Shown here: piece by piece, positions 23,828 through 34,129 of the stretch
How positions within the stretch are numbered: the first letter of the stretch is position 1
Layout: every line of letters starts with the position of its first letter
Origin: a virus
Strand: one strand, 5' to 3'
Length of the DNA stretch: 64,000 bases
Virus record (IMG/VR): IMGVR_UViG_3300009103_000025
Span: 1 to 64,000 of that record
The notes under the pieces: generated by a model
Seen by the model: the letters and a program-made list of their open reading frames with translations, nothing else
What the model was told of the DNA's origin: nothing
The model's database searches: none
Made by a program: the position numbers and the translations under genes

Positions 23828-26800
23828 ATGGCTTTCCTAAAGGTTTTTCAAAGTAACCTATTTGATAACGATCTTTTCTCTATAAACCAGACACTTGGTA
23901 AAACATTTCAGGGGTCTATTTTTGATTCAGATTTATTTCAGCAAGCTCCTACAACTATAACATATGTAAGAAACCCATTCCAGTCTAATATATTCCAAAA
24001 AACATACAACAGTAAGTTATTATTCCAAAAACAATATACACAAATATCATATGGAACTATCGCTAAGTTATTCCAAACTAACATATTTGATGTAGATATA
24101 TTCCAGCAACCTCATACAATAAATGTTTATCCAAGAAAAGTATTCCAGTCTAATATATTCCAGAAAGTATTATTCCAAACAACTCAGGTAGCTAATGCTG
24201 GTAAATATGTATTCCAATCTGGATTATTCCAAGGAAATGTGTTTGATGTACCAAATTCAATCATTAAAACAATACAAGAAATAATAGGAATAGATGAAAC
24301 AATTCCAAAGGCAATAGGATTCCCAAGAATAACATATGATGCAGTACAACTTGTTATGCAAGTATATAAGGTCATGGGTAAGACAAAATCTAGGTCAGAT
24401 TTAGAAAGAATAACAGAAGTATTCTATCATACGAGGGCTCGGAGTAAACCATTAACACCAGATGTTGAAAATGTAGTAGAATTTATCGTTTATAATAAAA
24501 CCACAGACACCACTTATGTGTTTAAGGTATTTCAATCAAATATATTCCAGAGTAACGTATTCCAATTTAAGTATAAGAGAGTTAGAGAAACAGCAAACAA
24601 AGTATTCCAATCAATATTCCAGAGTGATATATTCCAAACATCAGGTCATAAGGTACAGACAGTACCAAAAACATTCAGCAGTATATTCCAAAGTGATGTA
24701 TTCCAAGGTAGTTATGATAAGACAACTGTTAACAGAAGTGTATTCCAATCTGGTATATTCCAAGTAGGACTATTCCATCAAACAATACAGAAATTCAGAG
24801 AAGAAAGAGACACGATATCTGTATCAGAAACTGTTTCATATGCTAAGGGTAGACCACAATCTATCTCAGAAACCGTAGGAATTACAGAACAAAACAACTA
24901 CATAGAGAACGCATCTGGTAGAGAATTATCTGAGACCATAACAGAGAATGTAAACGTAAGTGAAACAACCAAATCATCTGTAGGAAAAATAAAAACTGTA
25001 AGTGAAACATCATTAGTAAATGAAACAATAGTAGGAGAGCCTGCAAGAGATCCAAATATTGTTGCTAAATTATTCCAGACAAATGTATTTGACCAAGACA
25101 TATTCCAGAAGAGGTATCTAAAGACAGTAACATCAGTAGGAAAGGTATTCCAGACAAACATATTCCAATCAATATTCCAGCAAGCATCTAACCCACAAAC
25201 TGTAGGTAAATTATTCCAGAATAATGTATTCTCTACAAAGATATTCCAATCTGATTCATTCTTAAGGACTTCATTAGGTAAAATACAAACAATATTCCAA
25301 GTAGGAGTATTCCAGTCAACAGCATTCCAAACAAAGGTACCAATACCAAAGGTAGCACCACTTGATACTGTAGGAATAACAGAGACAACATCAACGAGAA
25401 GAATACGTGATAACTTTAAATCAGTAACTGAAACAGTAGGAATATCTGATACACCTACAAAGGTAGAAGGATTTGTAAAGACATCAAGTGATACTATAGG
25501 AATCACAGATACATTAACTAAAGTATTTGGTATTGTTAGACTTGGTTCTGACTCTGTTAATATTAATGAATCAATCTCAGTAAAGATACACAAACAAATA
25601 GATGAAAACATCAATGTCAGTGAGTCCATAATAAGAAAGAGAGACCTAGTAAGAGTGGTTAATGAGAATGTATCAGTAACAGAATACAGATTCAAACCAG
25701 TTGAGAGAGTAAGAGTTGTAAGCGAAACTGTTAATGTTAATGAGAGTGTTGTATTCCCATGGTACAAGAACATAACAGAAATAGAAAACATAAACGAGTT
25801 AGTAGTTAGGGCAAGAACAATACTAAGAACAATAACTGATAACATTGAAATTAATGAAAGTGGAACACCAAAACACTATGCAATAGAACCAAGTTATGTA
25901 AGCAAAGTATTCCAAACCAATGTATTCCAGCAAGATGTATTCCAGAAACTATATGATAAGAATGCAGTTAAACCAATAATATTCCAGTCTAATGTATTCC
26001 AGTCTGATATATTCCAGCAAAAACTACAACCATTAGAAAGAACTGTAGGTTCAATATTCCAGACTAATGTATTTGCAACCAATGTATTCCAGAAAACATT
26101 TGATGCAACTGCACCACTTAATAGATTATTCCAGAGAAATGTATTCCAGTCTGATGTATTCCAGAAGAGATACCAACTATCAACTGCTGTTAAGAAAGTA
26201 TTTGATGGAGATGTATTCCAGAATAAAGTATTCCAGACTAAAGCATTTGATACTGCTATCACAGTTTCAAGACCAGTGTTCTCAGGTATTTACCAATACC
26301 CACTGTTCCAAGCACCAGAACCAGTAAAGAAGTTTGTCGAAGATACAGAAGAGATAGTTGAAACATTAAGAGTAGTATTTGGTTCATCTCAGAGACCTAC
26401 TGATGTAATAAATGTTACAGAAGCATTATCTAGAGCAAGGACATTAGTAAGAAGTGTTAGTGAAACTGTTAATGTAATAGATACACCAGCACTATTCAAA
26501 CAAAGAACATGGAAGATAGCAATACCTGAAACAGTAGGAATTACTGATGAGATATTAACAAAGAAGAGACAGGTTACATACTTTGTCAATAAAGTATTCC
26601 AAACTAATATCTTTGACCAAGATATATTCCAGAAGAGATGGGATGAACATAGAATCGTACCAAAACTATTCCAAACTAACATATTTGACACTGATGTATT
26701 CCAGCAAACATTCAACAGGTTTACTATTCCAGCTGTATTCCAATCTAATGTATTCAGTGGTAAATTCTGGCAGAAAGGATATGACACTAGAAAACTTGGT

Positions 26801-29800
26801 AAGTTTGTATTCCAGCCTTATGTATTTGATAGTGATGTATTCCAAGCACCAATTAGTAAGAAGGATGTCGTATATGATACAGTTAACATTAGTGAGGCAG
26901 TAAACAAAGTAGAAGGATTTGTAAAGGCTGTTAGTGATACTGTAGGTATTACAGAAGGAGTTAATGTATTAAAACAAAGAACAATAACAAAGACTGTTAC
27001 AGAGAATGTAAACGTAAGCGAGATAAACAACAGAGCAGTTCCACTAGTTAGAACTATCAATGAAAATGTATCTGTAATAGACCTTACCAAACATAAGAAA
27101 GAGCAAACAATATTCACAATTCCAAGAGTATTCCAAACTAATGTGTTTGATAATGATGTATTCCAGCAATTATGGGATCCATCTAGTACCTCTGTTAGTA
27201 AAGTATTCCAGTCTAACATATTTGATACCGACTTATTCCAGCAAGGATATAACACAAACATTAAGCCAGCTGTATTCCAGTCTAACGTATTCAATAATAA
27301 AGTATTCACTACAAAGGTATTCAACATACTAAAGAAATCAACTGTAGTATTCCAATCATTTGTGTTCCAGTCTAATACATTCCAGTCTGCAATAGGTAGA
27401 GCAAAATCAGTTTACGAATCAATAGGAATTACAGATGCATCTGCAATAGTGAAAGGATTTGTTAAGACTGCTACAGATAGTGTAGGTGTGTCAGAAACAA
27501 CACAAAGTATTGTTAGAAAGACACTAACAAAGACTGTTACAGACACTGTTTCATTAAGTGAGACACTAGCAAGGGCAACACCAAAGAAGATTACATTAAC
27601 AGAGAATGTATCTGTACTTGATACATATTCATCTTACTTCAAGAAACAGACAATATTCACTATCCCAAGAGTATTCCAGACTAACATATTTGATAATGAT
27701 GTGTTCCAGCAGTTATGGGATCCATCTAGTACAAGTGTTACAAAGGTATTCCAGAGTAATATATTTGACAGTGATGTATTCCAGACATCAACATTTGATA
27801 CCACTGTTACACCAGCAGTATTCCAAAGTAATGTATTCAATAACAAGGTATTCACTACAAAGATATTTGATAGTAAGACTATATCAACTGTAGTATTCCA
27901 GCCTTATGTATTCCAGAGTACTGCATTCCAATCTGCAATAGGTAGGTCAAAGACAATATATGACATAGAAGGAATAGTTGAATCAACATCAATAGTTAAG
28001 GGAGATGTTGTACCTACTGCTGATACTGTAGGAGTAACTGAACAAGTCAACAGTATTGTAAGAAAGACAGTTAAAGCAACTGTTACAGAAACTGTCAGTG
28101 TAACTGAAGCAAACAATAGGGCTGTACCAAAATTCATAACTGTAACTGACAATGTTGCAATTAAAGATGATAAGACATCATACTTAGACAAACAGGTAAT
28201 ATTTACTATCCCAGCAGTATTCCAGACCAATGTATTCGATGGTGATGTATTCCAGAAGCTATGGGATCCATCTAGTACAACTGTTAAGAAAGTGTTCCAG
28301 TCTAATGTGTTTGACCAAGATGTATTCCAGAAACAATACATTACAACAACAGTTCCAAAAGTATTCCAAACCAATGTATTCCAACAGAATATATTCCAGA
28401 AAGCAACAGACACCACAAAGAAACAAACATCTGTATTCCAACAGGGAGTATTCCAGCCAGATGTATTCCAAGCACCTACAGCACTTAACAAGGCAGTTTA
28501 TGATACTATTGGTATTACAGATAGTGAGAATCATAGATTTGGATTTGTTAAGACTGCAAGTGATAGTATCGGTATTTCAGAATCAACATTCTCTGGTAAG
28601 GGTAAGACAGTATCAGTCGTTGATAATGTATCATTAATAGAAACAACACAGAAAGTTATACAGAAGGTACAGGTAATAATAGATACTGTAAAGTCTATAG
28701 ATACTACAGTACCATTCAGATGGAGAACTGTTACATTCATTTACAGTCCATTCCAATCCAATGTATTCCAATCCAATGTATTCCAAGACAGATATGAAAT
28801 ATTCCCAAGTGGTAGACGTAGAGAAAAGATTGAGAAGGTATTCAGTAGTATATACCAAAGCGATGTATTCCAAGGAGACATATACGACACCAATCTGGTC
28901 TATAGAGTATTCCAGCCTACAATATTCCAGCAACCTTCATTCAGTTATCCAAAGGCAATATTCCAGAGAACATATTACAAGTCTGACATTGAAGAGAAAG
29001 AGACAAAGATATACCAAGAGAATATATTCCAGCATAACGTATTTGCAACAAGAACACCTCTACACATAGAGGAACTAAACCACTATGTAATAGAAGAAGT
29101 AGGAATAACGGAGTCAATATCTGTTAAGAAGGAGTCATTTGTATCTGTAGTAGAGAATGTATCTATTGGAGAAGCCACACAACCAGTAAGAACATTCAAC
29201 AAGACAATTACAGAACCAGCAGTATCTATCACTGAAAGTGTAGATAAAGCAAGAGAGATGAGTAGAATTGTTGATGAGAATGTATCTATAACAGAAACAA
29301 CTGGTAGACTACTGAACAAGTTCAAGGCTGTTGCAGAATCAGTTACAGTATCTATATTCCAAGGAGTACAAGAAAGAGCAAGAACAATCTCAAGAACTGT
29401 AACAGATAATGTAAGTGTCAGTGAGACAAAACAATACGCTATAGGATTAATCAGGTGGATATCAGACTCTGTAGGTATCACTGAAGCATTCAACAGATTC
29501 AGAGGTATTGCAAGACCAATAGCAGAAACAATCAATGTATCTGAAGGAACTGATAGAGTAAGAACATTGATTAGACATGTAGCAGAAAGTGTACCAATCA
29601 ATGAGGCTGTAATAAAAGCAAGAACATTAATCAGAGTATTCACTGAGTCATTATCTGTAAGCATATGGCAACTCAATAAGAGATCAAGAGTACTTGCAAG
29701 AACAATAGGTGAGAGTATATCCATTGCAGAATCTAAATACAAGAAGATTGAAATAATCAGAGTAATAACAGACACTGTAGGTATCACTGAACTTATTACA

Positions 29801-32590
29801 AGATTCACTGAGAAATTCAGAAAGATATCTGAGAGTATAGCAGTTAATGAATCATTAGTAAGAGTTAGAACATTAATTAGAAAACTATCAGATAATGTCA
29901 GTGTATCTGAATCAGTTGTAAGAACAAGAGAGATACTAAGAATATTAACAGAGTCTCTAGGAATTACAGATGTAGTTACAACATTCAGAGATAGGTTCCA
30001 AGCAATATCTGATATAGTTGAGATAGTTGACTTCAGAGGTAGAGTAAGAGAGTTAATCAGAGTCATAGTCAATGAGACCGTGGGTATTACTGAATCATTA
30101 GTAAGACTAAGAGTATTAAACAGAGTGGTTAATGAAGTAACTAACATCAGTGAAACAATTACAAGATTCACTCAGAAGTTCAGAACAATCACTGAGAATG
30201 TTTCAATAACTGAGGCAGTAGATAAGGTTAGAACAATAATAAGAACACTCACAGATAATGTAGGTATCACAGAAACAATAACTAGAGTAAGAGAATTAGT
30301 TAGGGCTATAAGTGATTCTGTAACAGTCAATATATTCCAAGGTAGATTCAGAGTACTTGCAAGAACAATAGCAGACTCTGTTGAAGTGTCTGAATCATTA
30401 GTAAGAGTAAGAGGATTAATAAGAATACTATCTGAGAATACAATCATATCTGAATCAATCACAAGATTCACTGAGAAGTTCAGAAGTGTTACAGAGAATG
30501 TAGCAGTTAATGAATCAATAATAAGAGTAAGAGAATTGTTGAGAATGATATCTGATAATGTCAACATATCAGAGTCTGTAGTAAGAGTGAGAGAATTAAT
30601 CAGAATGATTAGTGACTCTGTAGGATTAACAGATGTAATAACAACATTAAGAGAGAGATTCCAAGCAGTGTCTGACACCGTAACTATAGAAGACTTCAGA
30701 GGTAGAGCAAGAGAGTTAATTAGAATCATAGTAACTGAAACGGTGGGAGTTACTGAGTCATTAGTAAGAACAAGAACACTGAATAGAATCATTAGTGAGA
30801 TTACCAATATATCTGATACAATCCCACACTTTAAGACAATAAGTAAGGCAGTTGCAGATACTGTTGAGATAATCGAGACAGCAGTTAAGCAATATGTAAT
30901 CATGAGAATGATTAATGAATCTGTTACAATATCTGAGAGTGTATTAAGAACCAGAGTACTTAATAGAATCATCAATGAGATAGTTAATGTAACTCAGTTC
31001 CAAGGAAAGGTAGCTGAACTGGTCAAGATAATTAGTGAGTCTGTAGGAATAACAGAATCAATAGTAAGACTAAGAGACCTAATAAGAATCATTAATGAGA
31101 CAGTTAATGTCAATGAGGTTACAAAGATTCTACACTTCTTACAAAGAACAATAACTGAACCAGCAGTAGTAATATCTGAGAATGTAATAAGAAGTAGAGT
31201 ACTTAACAGAATCATCAATGAGATTGTCAACGTATCTCAATTCCAAGGCAAGGTAGCTGACATTGTTAAGATAATAACTGAAACAATAGGTGTATCTGAC
31301 AGCATAGTAAGACTGATTGGTAGAGTAAGAATCATTGCAGAATCTGTAGACATAACAGAAACAAAGGTCAGAATAAGAGAAATTGTTAGAATGTTAACAG
31401 ATACTGTCAACGTTAATGAGATTACAGACAGAGTAAGAGACTTAATCAGAATGATATCTGACACTGTAACAATAGATGACTTCAGAGGAAGAGCCAGAGA
31501 ACTAATTAGAATAGTAGTAACTGAAACTGTCAACGTATTAGAGAACGCAACAAAAGCAAGAAGTATCATAAGAACAATAGCAGATGCAACATTGGGTATT
31601 ACAGAATCAATAGTAAGGTTCAGAGAGATCTCACGCATACTATCAGATACTATCAATACTAACGAGACTTTAGATACTATTAGAAACAGATTTGGTATAA
31701 TAACAGAATCTGTAATCATCTGGGAGAGTATAGAGAGAGCAAGAACATTAATCAGAAACATTGCTGATACTGTAACAATAGATGACTTTAGAGGTAGGGC
31801 TAGAGAACTAATTAGAATAATAGTCAGTGAGACTGTATCAATAGGAGAGTCAATAGTAAGACAATCTACAATAACCAGAGCATTTACTGAGGCTGTAACA
31901 ATAACAGAATCAGTATTAAGAACCAGAGAATTGACCAGAATATTATCTGACACAATCAATGTATCTGATATAGTAGGTAGAATACGAGAACTATCAAGAA
32001 TAATCAGCGATACTGTATCAATAGATGACTTCAGAGGAAGAGTAAGAGAATTAATCAGAATAATAGTCAATGAATCGGTGGGTATTACTGAAACTACAAA
32101 GTTCGCAATAGGAAAGTTCAGATCAATAGCAGATACTGTAATCATTACAGAAGGATTTGCAAAGGTTCAAGGTATAGCAAGAACCGTTGCATTAGATGCA
32201 GTTAACATCACTGAGTCTGTATTGAGAACCAGAGAGTTGAGCAGAATCATCAATGAGATAGTTAACATATCTCAATTCCAAGGTAAATTAGCAGATATAA
32301 TAAGAGTAATAGATGAGACTGTTAACATCTCAGAAACTGTTGTAAGAGTAAGAGACTTACTAAGACATGTTACAGACAGTGTGACAGTAACACAGTTCAG
32401 ACAAAGACTAAGAGACTTAGTAAGAGTAGACACTGCTATTGTACATATCATAGAAGGAATACCAAAACAACTAGGATTGTCCAAGGTAATAAACGAGGAT
32501 GTTAACATCACTGAGTTTAGAAATGTATTCAACAATTTGATATTAATTATCAATGAGACAATACATGTAACAGAATCATTCATACTATTG
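23828..32590 (+). repeat. Protein-coding tandem repeat tract
   Basis: DNA-level view of the giant gene. TATTCCAG/A-type units (coding for VFQ or IFQ) are scattered through 23.8-29.1 kb, and from 29.1 to 32.6 kb the units are about 60 bases. Recurrent words include GATACTGTA, GAATCAT, AGAGTAAGAG and AGACTTCAGAGG. The copies are diverged, so this is an old array rather than a recent expansion. Confidence 0.7.
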
Positions 32591-32890
32591 GTAAGATTCG
32601 GATTTGGATTGGTCACTGGTTCAATAGGTTCATCTGTAGTACAAAACACATTGAGAACACACAATAAGACAGCAGATGTTGTAACAGCATTGAGAGATAA
32701 ATCTATCAAGATATATATGAACAGTAAATCATTGAAAGAAGAGGCTAAGAGTAAGGCTGAAAGAGTGGCTGATAAAGCAAAGTCAGTCGCAACTGAGGCT
32801 AAGAGTAAAGCACAGAAACTCTATGATAGAAGCAAATCTGGAAATCTTTATAAACGAGATAAGTCAACAAAGGATGAAGACAATGAGTAG
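23828..32890 (+). CDS. Giant 3020-residue repeat fibre with FQ and SETVxITE repeats
   Basis: An uninterrupted frame of 9 kb after a good AAAGGAG site. Two repeat types alternate in the first ~1750 residues. Type A is a 5- to 10-residue pattern, VFQSNIFQSDVFQ, seen in bacteriophage tail proteins. Type B is about 20-24 residues, DTVGITEsvxxxxxxxRtvS. From about 1750 to 2900 only type B remains, regular at about 20 residues with RVRELIRMI, giving over 50 copies. The final 80 residues are a lysine/alanine-rich helical tail (EEAKSKAERVADKAKSVATEAKSK). Type B strongly resembles repeats in large surface proteins of ammonia-oxidising archaea (from memory). It is probably a very long fibre for host contact; the next gene overlaps its stop codon. 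Confidence 0.6.
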   Translation: MAFLKVFQSNLFDNDLFSINQTLGKTFQGSIFDSDLFQQAPTTITYVRNPFQSNIFQKTYNSKLLFQKQYTQISYGTIAKLFQTNIFDVDIFQQPHTINVYPRKVFQSNIFQKVLFQTTQVANAGKYVFQSGLFQGNVFDVPNSIIKTIQEIIGIDETIPKAIGFPRITYDAVQLVMQVYKVMGKTKSRSDLERITEVFYHTRARSKPLTPDVENVVEFIVYNKTTDTTYVFKVFQSNIFQSNVFQFKYKRVRETANKVFQSIFQSDIFQTSGHKVQTVPKTFSSIFQSDVFQGSYDKTTVNRSVFQSGIFQVGLFHQTIQKFREERDTISVSETVSYAKGRPQSISETVGITEQNNYIENASGRELSETITENVNVSETTKSSVGKIKTVSETSLVNETIVGEPARDPNIVAKLFQTNVFDQDIFQKRYLKTVTSVGKVFQTNIFQSIFQQASNPQTVGKLFQNNVFSTKIFQSDSFLRTSLGKIQTIFQVGVFQSTAFQTKVPIPKVAPLDTVGITETTSTRRIRDNFKSVTETVGISDTPTKVEGFVKTSSDTIGITDTLTKVFGIVRLGSDSVNINESISVKIHKQIDENINVSESIIRKRDLVRVVNENVSVTEYRFKPVERVRVVSETVNVNESVVFPWYKNITEIENINELVVRARTILRTITDNIEINESGTPKHYAIEPSYVSKVFQTNVFQQDVFQKLYDKNAVKPIIFQSNVFQSDIFQQKLQPLERTVGSIFQTNVFATNVFQKTFDATAPLNRLFQRNVFQSDVFQKRYQLSTAVKKVFDGDVFQNKVFQTKAFDTAITVSRPVFSGIYQYPLFQAPEPVKKFVEDTEEIVETLRVVFGSSQRPTDVINVTEALSRARTLVRSVSETVNVIDTPALFKQRTWKIAIPETVGITDEILTKKRQVTYFVNKVFQTNIFDQDIFQKRWDEHRIVPKLFQTNIFDTDVFQQTFNRFTIPAVFQSNVFSGKFWQKGYDTRKLGKFVFQPYVFDSDVFQAPISKKDVVYDTVNISEAVNKVEGFVKAVSDTVGITEGVNVLKQRTITKTVTENVNVSEINNRAVPLVRTINENVSVIDLTKHKKEQTIFTIPRVFQTNVFDNDVFQQLWDPSSTSVSKVFQSNIFDTDLFQQGYNTNIKPAVFQSNVFNNKVFTTKVFNILKKSTVVFQSFVFQSNTFQSAIGRAKSVYESIGITDASAIVKGFVKTATDSVGVSETTQSIVRKTLTKTVTDTVSLSETLARATPKKITLTENVSVLDTYSSYFKKQTIFTIPRVFQTNIFDNDVFQQLWDPSSTSVTKVFQSNIFDSDVFQTSTFDTTVTPAVFQSNVFNNKVFTTKIFDSKTISTVVFQPYVFQSTAFQSAIGRSKTIYDIEGIVESTSIVKGDVVPTADTVGVTEQVNSIVRKTVKATVTETVSVTEANNRAVPKFITVTDNVAIKDDKTSYLDKQVIFTIPAVFQTNVFDGDVFQKLWDPSSTTVKKVFQSNVFDQDVFQKQYITTTVPKVFQTNVFQQNIFQKATDTTKKQTSVFQQGVFQPDVFQAPTALNKAVYDTIGITDSENHRFGFVKTASDSIGISESTFSGKGKTVSVVDNVSLIETTQKVIQKVQVIIDTVKSIDTTVPFRWRTVTFIYSPFQSNVFQSNVFQDRYEIFPSGRRREKIEKVFSSIYQSDVFQGDIYDTNLVYRVFQPTIFQQPSFSYPKAIFQRTYYKSDIEEKETKIYQENIFQHNVFATRTPLHIEELNHYVIEEVGITESISVKKESFVSVVENVSIGEATQPVRTFNKTITEPAVSITESVDKAREMSRIVDENVSITETTGRLLNKFKAVAESVTVSIFQGVQERARTISRTVTDNVSVSETKQYAIGLIRWISDSVGITEAFNRFRGIARPIAETINVSEGTDRVRTLIRHVAESVPINEAVIKARTLIRVFTESLSVSIWQLNKRSRVLARTIGESISIAESKYKKIEIIRVITDTVGITELITRFTEKFRKISESIAVNESLVRVRTLIRKLSDNVSVSESVVRTREILRILTESLGITDVVTTFRDRFQAISDIVEIVDFRGRVRELIRVIVNETVGITESLVRLRVLNRVVNEVTNISETITRFTQKFRTITENVSITEAVDKVRTIIRTLTDNVGITETITRVRELVRAISDSVTVNIFQGRFRVLARTIADSVEVSESLVRVRGLIRILSENTIISESITRFTEKFRSVTENVAVNESIIRVRELLRMISDNVNISESVVRVRELIRMISDSVGLTDVITTLRERFQAVSDTVTIEDFRGRARELIRIIVTETVGVTESLVRTRTLNRIISEITNISDTIPHFKTISKAVADTVEIIETAVKQYVIMRMINESVTISESVLRTRVLNRIINEIVNVTQFQGKVAELVKIISESVGITESIVRLRDLIRIINETVNVNEVTKILHFLQRTITEPAVVISENVIRSRVLNRIINEIVNVSQFQGKVADIVKIITETIGVSDSIVRLIGRVRIIAESVDITETKVRIREIVRMLTDTVNVNEITDRVRDLIRMISDTVTIDDFRGRARELIRIVVTETVNVLENATKARSIIRTIADATLGITESIVRFREISRILSDTINTNETLDTIRNRFGIITESVIIWESIERARTLIRNIADTVTIDDFRGRARELIRIIVSETVSIGESIVRQSTITRAFTEAVTITESVLRTRELTRILSDTINVSDIVGRIRELSRIISDTVSIDDFRGRVRELIRIIVNESVGITETTKFAIGKFRSIADTVIITEGFAKVQGIARTVALDAVNITESVLRTRELSRIINEIVNISQFQGKLADIIRVIDETVNISETVVRVRDLLRHVTDSVTVTQFRQRLRDLVRVDTAIVHIIEGIPKQLGLSKVINEDVNITEFRNVFNNLILIINETIHVTESFILLVRFGFGLVTGSIGSSVVQNTLRTHNKTADVVTALRDKSIKIYMNSKSLKEEAKSKAERVADKAKSVATEAKSKAQKLYDRSKSGNLYKRDKSTKDEDNE

Positions 32891-33248
32891 CCCAGCAAGT
32901 ATGAATATGGTAGGAAATTCGGTGGAATATAGAGTCAAAGCTGGCTCTAGAGCTGTATTACAATTAACAATTAAAGATGCATCAGGCGTTGCTAAAGTAC
33001 TAAATGATGCAACAACCTATAACCAAGGAGCATGGAAAGTATGGAAACCAGATGGAACCTTGGTAATAAATGGAGCTTTAACATTCTCAGATAGACCAAA
33101 TGGTATTGTTACTTATCAATTAAGCGCAACAGACACTGCAATAGCTAATGCTGGTATCTGGGAGGGTGAGGTTGAGATTAAAAACTCATCAGGTGTGATG
33201 GTTGAACAGACCAAATCATTCGCTTTTGTAATAGAGGATTCATATTAA
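32883..33248 (+). CDS. Ig-like baseplate/fibre protein (BppU-N-like)
   Basis: Start at 32883 overlaps the giant gene's stop (ATGAGTAG). The 121-residue product has an immunoglobulin-like layout, VEYRVKAGSRAVLQLTIKDASG, WKVWKPDGTLVING, GIVTYQLSATDTAIANAGIWEGEVEIKNSSG, close to the N-terminal domain of phage baseplate upper proteins, which anchor fibres. Directly following the fibre gene, it may attach or cap the giant fibre. Confidence 0.55.
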   Translation: MSSPASMNMVGNSVEYRVKAGSRAVLQLTIKDASGVAKVLNDATTYNQGAWKVWKPDGTLVINGALTFSDRPNGIVTYQLSATDTAIANAGIWEGEVEIKNSSGVMVEQTKSFAFVIEDSY

Positions 33249-33250
33249 AC

Positions 33251-33364
33251 ATGGCTGATTTAACAAATACAGTAGGTGGAAAATGCGATGGATGTGGACA
33301 TCACCAGAAAGACCATGATAAGGTCACTGGTTGCATAAAATGTGAGTGTGGCTCACGCAGTTAG
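33251..33364 (+). CDS. Small zinc-ribbon protein
   Basis: A 37-residue frame with CDGCGHHQKDHD and CIKCECG, enough cysteine and histidine ligands for one or two zinc ions. It begins two bases after the previous stop codon and its own stop lies inside the next promoter motif (GTTAGTAAG). Function unknown. Confidence 0.5.
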   Translation: MADLTNTVGGKCDGCGHHQKDHDKVTGCIKCECGSRS

Positions 33365-33380
33365 TAAGCCTTATATATAA
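33359..33380 (+). promoter_or_regulatory. Promoter of the 33399 gene
   Basis: AGTTAGTAAGCCTTATATAT, the GTTAGTAA-type promoter, about 25 bases before ATG 33399. It overlaps the stop codon of the preceding zinc-ribbon gene. Confidence 0.7.
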
Positions 33381-33398
33381 CACGAACTAACTATCTTT

Positions 33399-34070
33399 AT
33401 GCAGAAAACAACCGTAGCAGTTGTAACCCTTATGGGTATCATAGCTTCTGTCGCTTTAATAGGCAGTGCTTATGCAGAGACTCACATTATTAGTGGGGAT
33501 GATTTTCCATTAATGATTGATGTTAAAAACACTGACACTCTACAATTTACAGGTCATGTAGATGGAGTTAGAGGTATTCAACCAGTACAAGTAGGTGGTT
33601 ATTATTATAACTGTCAAGCTGGCTGGGGTGAAGGTGAAACATTCTCTGGATGTATACTAGACTTTAGTAATTTTGAACTAGGTCAACACGAATGGTTTGA
33701 TAGAACAACCGATACTTATGGTAAGTTTTGGGTTCATGAAGACACCACAGTAAGTACATCAACAGAGACTACTACTGAAACAACCGTAGAAACTACTAGT
33801 ACAACACCAGTAGAGACTACTACAACAGTAGAATACACATCAGGTGATACTCCAGAAAGTGTTTTATCACAAACACAAGAGTATGCAACAGCTATTCAAA
33901 GTAAAATCAATGAACAAGTAGCACCTTTACAGGCTGAGATTGTATCATTGAAAGCAGAGAACGATGGATTAAAGACAGAGGTGGAAACCTTAAAGACTCA
34001 GATGGAGAACTGGAAAGCAATTTGCTTAGAACAGCTCAGAATAATGGCTGAAGTCTTAGGATTACTTTAA
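33399..34070 (+). CDS. Secreted stalked beta-sandwich (cupredoxin-like) protein
   Basis: A 223-residue protein with a clear signal peptide (VAVVTLMGIIASVALIGSAYA, cleavage after about residue 26). Residues 28-115 form a beta-sandwich domain whose end (FELGQHEWFDRTTDTYGKFWVHE) resembles the last strands of archaeal cupredoxins, but the Cys-His-Met copper loop is absent; C72 and C84 may form a disulfide. A threonine-rich stretch (TTVSTSTETTTETTVETT and onwards) is probably an O-glycosylated stalk, followed by a coiled coil (about 170-215). It has its own GTTAGTAA-type promoter, unlike structural genes, so it may be made early and act outside the infected cell. Function not known. Confidence 0.6.
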   Translation: MQKTTVAVVTLMGIIASVALIGSAYAETHIISGDDFPLMIDVKNTDTLQFTGHVDGVRGIQPVQVGGYYYNCQAGWGEGETFSGCILDFSNFELGQHEWFDRTTDTYGKFWVHEDTTVSTSTETTTETTVETTSTTPVETTTTVEYTSGDTPESVLSQTQEYATAIQSKINEQVAPLQAEIVSLKAENDGLKTEVETLKTQMENWKAICLEQLRIMAEVLGLL

Positions 34071-34073
34071 TCC

Positions 34074-34110
34074 TTTCCTTTTTCTTTTTTGTTAGTAAGC
34101 CTTATATATT
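34074..34110 (+). terminator. T-rich terminator and promoter
   Basis: CCTTTCCTTTTTCTTTTTT (34072-34090) ends the preceding transcript. GTTAGTAAGCCTTATATATT (34091-34110) follows, 27 bases before ATG 34130. Confidence 0.65.
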
Positions 34111-34129
34111 AGATTATCGTGAGTAAATT

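Noticed and set aside
23828-32590. CRISPR-like array
   Set aside because: Repeats are coding, diverged and of varying length, not identical direct repeats with unique spacers.
24898-32709. Long minus-strand reading frames opposite the giant repeat gene
   Set aside because: They consist of low-complexity sequence (serine, threonine, isoleucine, asparagine) mirroring the codon bias of the plus-strand repeats; no start signals or promoters fit.
33399-34070. Functional copper protein
   Set aside because: The last strands look cupredoxin-like but the Cys-His-Met copper loop is not present.
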